Shown piece by piece: positions 60,740 through 64,000 of a DNA stretch of 64,000 bases. The notes beneath the pieces were generated by a model. It searched no databases, was not told the origin of the DNA, and was given only the letters and a program-made list of their open reading frames with translations. The translations under genes were made by a program, and so were the position numbers. Origin of the DNA: Ruminococcus sp. (GTDB lineage: Bacteria; Bacillota; Clostridia; Oscillospirales; Ruminococcaceae). Location: contig JAFUTK010000017.1 in the NCBI GenBank assembly GCA_017471405.1, positions 1-64,000 of the forward strand, given 5' to 3'. The first letter of the stretch is position 1, and every line of letters begins with the position of its first letter.

Positions 60740-61090
60740 TCAGAACAGACCGGGGAAGGATACTCCGCCGGTGAGCTTGCTCATTTCAGCATCGGAGGTC
60801 TCGTCAAGGTTCTTGACAGCCTCGTTGAAGGCGCTCATAATGAGGTCCTGGAGCATCTCAACGTCCTCGGGGTCAACAACCTCGGGCTTGATGTTGAGCT
60901 TGAGCACCTGACGCTTGCCGTTGATGGTAACGTCAACGGCGCCGCCACCTACGGAGGCGGAGAACTCTCTCTCCTCAAGGTCGGCCTGCAGAGCGGTAAT
61001 CTCGTCCTGCATCTTCTGTGCCTGCTTGAGCATCTGGTTCATATTATTGTTGGGTCCCTTGCCCATTCCCTGTGGAAGTCTTGCTTTCAT
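60740..61090 (-). CDS. ybaB: YbaB/EbfC family nucleoid-associated protein
   Basis: A small dimeric DNA-binding protein. The 116-residue protein has the family core (LKQAQKMQDEITALQADLEE, GGGAVDVTINGKRQVLKLNI, DLIMSAFNEAVKNLDE). AAGGAG precedes the ATG. Its position between dnaX and recR is the standard one. Confidence 0.95.
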   Translation of the reverse strand: MKARLPQGMGKGPNNNMNQMLKQAQKMQDEITALQADLEEREFSASVGGGAVDVTINGKRQVLKLNIKPEVVDPEDVEMLQDLIMSAFNEAVKNLDETSDAEMSKLTGGVSFPGLF

Positions 61091-61131
61091 AATAAAATCT
61101 CCTTGTTTTTAATATTTATAAGGCTGATGGG

Positions 61132-62727
61132 TCAGCCGTTGTTTCCTTGATTTTTAACGGTCACGTCCAGATTATTTTCCTGAGCGCGCTTGATAAGCTC
61201 GTTCATCGGGTTCTCCTGATCGGAGATGTCTGCATCGTGGGAGTTGAAGAGCTTGAAGCCGAAATCACGCCCGTAATATTCGCTGACTATGGCCTTGAGC
61301 CTGCCGGCGTCCTCCGGCTTGCTCTTTACCTTGTCTATCAGCGCGGAGCTGGAAACTATCACATAGAACCAGTCGCCCTCGATGGCAGCGGCGGAGTTCG
61401 CAAGAAATCCCCAAAGCGAGGGTATCCGCTCCTTGATGATCTCCAGTATCGCCGTCCACTCCTCTAGAGGGGTGTAGTTGGCGGGGTCGAACTTTTTCAG
61501 AGGCTTCGGTATCGGCTTCGGCTTGGGAGGCGCCGCCGGTGCGGCGGGAGTGCCAGAGGCCAGCGCCTGCTCCAGTTTGGTTATCCTGTCCAGCAGGGCA
61601 GAGGTGTCAGCGGAGGGTGCAGCTTTTGCAGCTGTCGTCTTCGCAGACGCACCTGAGCACATCTTCACGATGCACATTTCCAGCTCTATGCACTTGTTGG
61701 CGGCAGTTCTGAATCTCTCAGAGCAGAGCTGAAGCTCACCAATCAACCGCAGAACGGTGTCCAAATCAGTGGAGGCGGTCATAGCCTTGAGCCTTTCCAG
61801 CTCCTCCGGCAGACAGACAATCAAATCCTCTGTGCCAGTGCCCGCCATAAGTATCATGATGTTTCGCAGCTGTGTTATCAGCTCGGAGCAGAGCACCGCT
61901 AAGTCCTTGCTCTTGCTGTAAAGGTCATCGGTTATCCTGATGGCGGCGGGGGCGTTCTTTGCCAGCACCGCTTCCAGTATGTCAAAAAGGTGGTCTCTGC
62001 CGGCAATGCCTGCGGCAGTGGATACTGTCCCCAGATCTATCTCGTCGGAGTAGGCGGCGCACTTGTCCAAAAGCGACAGGGCGTCACGCATACCGCCGTC
62101 GGAAAGGCGTGCTATGAGCTGGGCCGCGTTGGTGTCCAGCTTTAAATTCTCCTGTGATGCGATGTAGGAGAGCCTTGAGACGATATCCTCCGACTTGATG
62201 CGGAAGAAATCGAAATGCTGGCACCGGGAAACTATGGTCGAGGGGACCTTGTGTATCTCGGTGGTCGCCAGAATGAACTTGACGTGCGGGGGCGGTTCCT
62301 CCATAGTTTTCAGCAGGGCATTGAAGGCGCCCGCCGAGAGCATATGCACCTCGTCGATGATATAGACCTTGAATTTGCACATCTCCGGCGTGTAGGCAAC
62401 ACCCTCTCTCAGCTCCCTGATATCGTCCACCCGGGAGTTGGAGGCGGCATCTATCTCGATGATGTCCGCCAGTGAGCCGTTGTCGGCATTTTTGCAGATC
62501 TCACATTCAAGGCAGGGCTCGCCGTCGTGGGGGTTTAAGCAGTTGACCGCCTTGGCAAAGATACGCGCACAGGTGGTTTTTCCCGTTCCCCGGGAGCCGG
62601 TGAAGAGGTAAGCGTGAGCGGTCTTGCCCGCGGCTATCTGATTTTTGAGGGTAGTGGTGACGTGGGGCTGTGAAACAACGTCATCAAAGGACATCGGCCT
62701 CCACTTACGATAAAGCGCCTGATACAC
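61132..62727 (-). CDS. dnaX: DNA polymerase III subunit gamma/tau
   Basis: DnaX is the ATPase of the clamp loader. The 531-residue protein has Walker A GSRGTGKTTCARIFAKAVN, the zinc module CLECEICKN, Walker B YIIDEVHMLS, the sensor ILATTEIHKVP, and a Pro/Ala-rich linker before a C-terminal tau part. It begins with GTG at 62727 after GGAGG. I saw no clear slippery A-run for a gamma frameshift. The SRP RNA gene lies just upstream. Confidence 0.96.
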   Translation of the reverse strand: MYQALYRKWRPMSFDDVVSQPHVTTTLKNQIAAGKTAHAYLFTGSRGTGKTTCARIFAKAVNCLNPHDGEPCLECEICKNADNGSLADIIEIDAASNSRVDDIRELREGVAYTPEMCKFKVYIIDEVHMLSAGAFNALLKTMEEPPPHVKFILATTEIHKVPSTIVSRCQHFDFFRIKSEDIVSRLSYIASQENLKLDTNAAQLIARLSDGGMRDALSLLDKCAAYSDEIDLGTVSTAAGIAGRDHLFDILEAVLAKNAPAAIRITDDLYSKSKDLAVLCSELITQLRNIMILMAGTGTEDLIVCLPEELERLKAMTASTDLDTVLRLIGELQLCSERFRTAANKCIELEMCIVKMCSGASAKTTAAKAAPSADTSALLDRITKLEQALASGTPAAPAAPPKPKPIPKPLKKFDPANYTPLEEWTAILEIIKERIPSLWGFLANSAAAIEGDWFYVIVSSSALIDKVKSKPEDAGRLKAIVSEYYGRDFGFKLFNSHDADISDQENPMNELIKRAQENNLDVTVKNQGNNG

Positions 62728-62747
62728 CTCAAAAACACCTCCGCAGA

Positions 62748-62930
62748 ATAATAGACCGACGACCGTCCGGCTGTAATCAATCCGACATAAAAGTGTGCAG
62801 GCGAAACTGCGTCACATAAAGCGATCCGCTTAATGCTGCTCGGTTCCCCGCCTGACATGGTTCACAGCGCTCTATTGCGCAGGACCCGCACACCTATATC
62901 TCGGGTCGATCCGCCCGTCCGATCCTCGGC
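62748..62930 (-). ncRNA. ffs: Signal recognition particle RNA
   Basis: The minus strand at 62866-62835 carries the SRP helix 8 signature: GTCAGG, a GGAA tetraloop, and GAGCAGC with ATTAAG after it. This matches the GTCAGG...GGAA...AGCAGC of known SRP RNAs. The two ends can pair (GCCGA with TCGGT), giving a hairpin rod. A promoter precedes the 5' end. The 5' end near 62930 is set from the promoter; the 3' end is approximate. An Alu-type 5' domain is likely, but I could not fold it. Location upstream of dnaX is typical in Firmicutes. Confidence 0.88.
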
Positions 62931-62937
62931 ATTTATC

Positions 62938-62966
62938 ATTATACCATACTTTAAAGCAAATTGCAA
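62938..62966 (-). promoter_or_regulatory. Promoter of the SRP RNA
   Basis: On the minus strand TTGCAA and TATAAT are separated by 17 bases. Transcription would start near 62930. Confidence 0.82.
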
Positions 62967-63005
62967 GGGGTTTGAGAAAAAAAGTCTTGGAAGGGCGCAT
63001 CCGCG

Positions 63006-63761
63006 TCATTTCAGCGCCAGCTGTTGGAAGATACCGAACCATTCCCGCACCCAGTAGGTGGGGATAAACCGAAACTCCGTCGAGGCGGAGACGGCGGATA
63101 TATCCCCCGCGCCATGCTTCTTTGCAATCAGCTGTGCTCGGTACTGGTGGTAGCCGTCGGTAACAAGCACGATGTCCCGCTTTAGCCCCATCTTATCGAG
63201 AATATCAAAGGAGAACTGCAAATTCTCATCGGTGGAGGTGGACTTGTCCTCCATAATTATCCGGCTCTCGTCGATGCCCTGTTCGGTGAGGTAGTTCTTC
63301 ATGCACAGCGCCTCTGAGATGGCCTCGTCCCAGCCCTGTCCGCCGGAAACGATGACAGGGATATCCTTATTCTCATTGAGATATCCGATAGCAGCATCAA
63401 GCCTGCGGCGGAGCATCTTCGAGGGGCGCTCCCCCCTGACCTGACAGCCCAGCACCACTACCGCCGAGGGCTTTTCCGGCTCCTTGTTCATAGCTCCCAG
63501 CATTTTAACGGTGCAGAACACCGCAAACCCCGCGCATACTGCTATCACAAGGCAGACTGCAATTATCAGCACCTTACCGCCGGCGCCCGCCCAGATCCTT
63601 TTTACAAGCTGTGAAAATTTCGGGAAGCCCAGCGTTACCGCCAGCAGTATCACAGATACGCCCACCCCGGCGATGTTGCCTAAATTCACCACCGGCAGAG
63701 CTATCAAGAACAGTATCATCAGAGCCAGCTCCAGCCCTGCAAGTATATATCTGACAGTCAT
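63006..63761 (-). CDS. YdcF-like DUF218 membrane protein
   Basis: A 251-residue protein. Three N-terminal membrane helices end near residue 95, followed by a DUF218 domain: AVVVLGCQVRGERPSKML, VIVSGGQGWDEAISEA, MEDKSTSTDENLQFS and VTDGYHQYRA. DUF218 proteins such as ElyC affect envelope and lipid-carrier metabolism; YdcF binds SAM in vitro. I start it at the ATG at 63761 (AGGAGA upstream), not at the earlier frame, which overlaps the next gene. Confidence 0.85.
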   Translation of the reverse strand: MTVRYILAGLELALMILFLIALPVVNLGNIAGVGVSVILLAVTLGFPKFSQLVKRIWAGAGGKVLIIAVCLVIAVCAGFAVFCTVKMLGAMNKEPEKPSAVVVLGCQVRGERPSKMLRRRLDAAIGYLNENKDIPVIVSGGQGWDEAISEALCMKNYLTEQGIDESRIIMEDKSTSTDENLQFSFDILDKMGLKRDIVLVTDGYHQYRAQLIAKKHGAGDISAVSASTEFRFIPTYWVREWFGIFQQLALK

Positions 63762-63774
63762 TTTCTTCTCCTGT

Positions 63775-64000
63775 TCAGGGAGCGTAGACCCTCCCCAGCT
63801 TTTTGATGAACAGCATATAGACCAGCGCCGCTGTGAATACATAGTCTGAGATGTTGGGCACTCCGAACACTATCAGCGTCAATGCCAGCGGCACCGCGAT
63901 TATCAGCGGCCTCAGCAGGAAAGGATATATGCCGGAGTAGCGGGTCTTGAAGGCCAGCACTCCGAACAGCGGCGAGAGCACCGCCCCTATCCCCCAGCCG
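63775..64000 (-). CDS. Hypothetical membrane protein, 5' end cut by window
   Basis: Only the C-terminal 75 residues are visible; the start lies beyond position 64000. Two to three hydrophobic segments are seen (RPLIIAVPLALTLIVFGV, YVFTAALVYMLFI), and the chain ends KLGRVYAP. I know no family from this fragment. It lies 13 bases ahead of the DUF218 gene, so they are probably one operon. Confidence 0.6.
   Translation of the reverse strand, partial: GWGIGAVLSPLFGVLAFKTRYSGIYPFLLRPLIIAVPLALTLIVFGVPNISDYVFTAALVYMLFIKKLGRVYAP

Overview
The window looks like chromosomal DNA of a fibre-degrading gut or rumen Clostridia, most like Ruminococcus or a relative in the Oscillospiraceae. The grounds are Firmicutes-type promoters (TTGACA-17-TATAAT) and strong GGAGG ribosome sites, the dnaX-ybaB-recR block with an SRP RNA upstream, a SpoIIID sporulation regulator, a CIRCE operator, cell-surface GH9 and GH5 glycanases, and extracellular proteins with Thr-rich (TTTTKATTK-like) linkers typical of Ruminococcus. 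Genus is inferred; no marker here fixes the species.

Layout. 1-6.2 kb: LytR-CpsA-Psr protein; a divergent XRE repressor and membrane protein pair around a shared operator region; a leftward metallophosphoesterase / membrane protein / sirtuin operon. 6.5-11.3 kb: metF, a CPBP protease and a membrane-anchored GH9 cellulase in one apparent operon. 11.4-16.7 kb: htpG behind a perfect CIRCE, a GT2 glycosyltransferase, and a DUF1295 / DUF3237 / histidine phosphatase operon. 17-25.7 kb: two paralogous two-component systems flanking xylA (xylose isomerase), the second followed by an FtsX-type ABC exporter. 26-31.3 kb: Na+/amino-acid symporter, CAP-domain lipoprotein, spoIIID, a small phosphoesterase and three overlapping small genes of unknown function. 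31.3-37.6 kb: AI-2E-family permease, ilvB, a CarD-like regulator, a cohesin-like surface protein and cysE. 37.7-43.1 kb: a 1150-residue PAS/GGDEF/EAL protein and ptsI with a cre-like operator. 43.3-49.4 kb: HAD hydrolase, small membrane protein, typA, secG, GNAT, lipid kinase. 49.5-53.5 kb: RNase R and a DUF975-CmpB membrane protein. 53.9-59.7 kb: malQ, a deaminase and glgP overlapping end to end, then a GH5 lipoprotein. 60.1-64 kb: recR, ybaB, dnaX, SRP RNA, a YdcF-like protein and a cut-off membrane protein.

How the genes work together. Plant polysaccharide is cut at the cell surface by the anchored GH9 and GH5 enzymes. Xylose is isomerised by XylA, and maltodextrin/glycogen is handled by MalQ and GlgP. 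Two-component systems, c-di-GMP and PTS enzyme I supply regulation.

The most unusual content is between genes. One repeat family (called R1 here) is 320-360 bp, GC-rich, made of many small hairpins and a long-range stem, with five full copies and one deletion derivative. Five of the six lie in sense orientation just after a stop codon. A second, MITE-like family (called R2 here) has about 20-bp terminal inverted repeats (ATGCACAATTCACAATGCAC type), three full copies and one degenerate copy, and sits next to promoters. Both look modular and shuffled. I did not recognise either as a named family.
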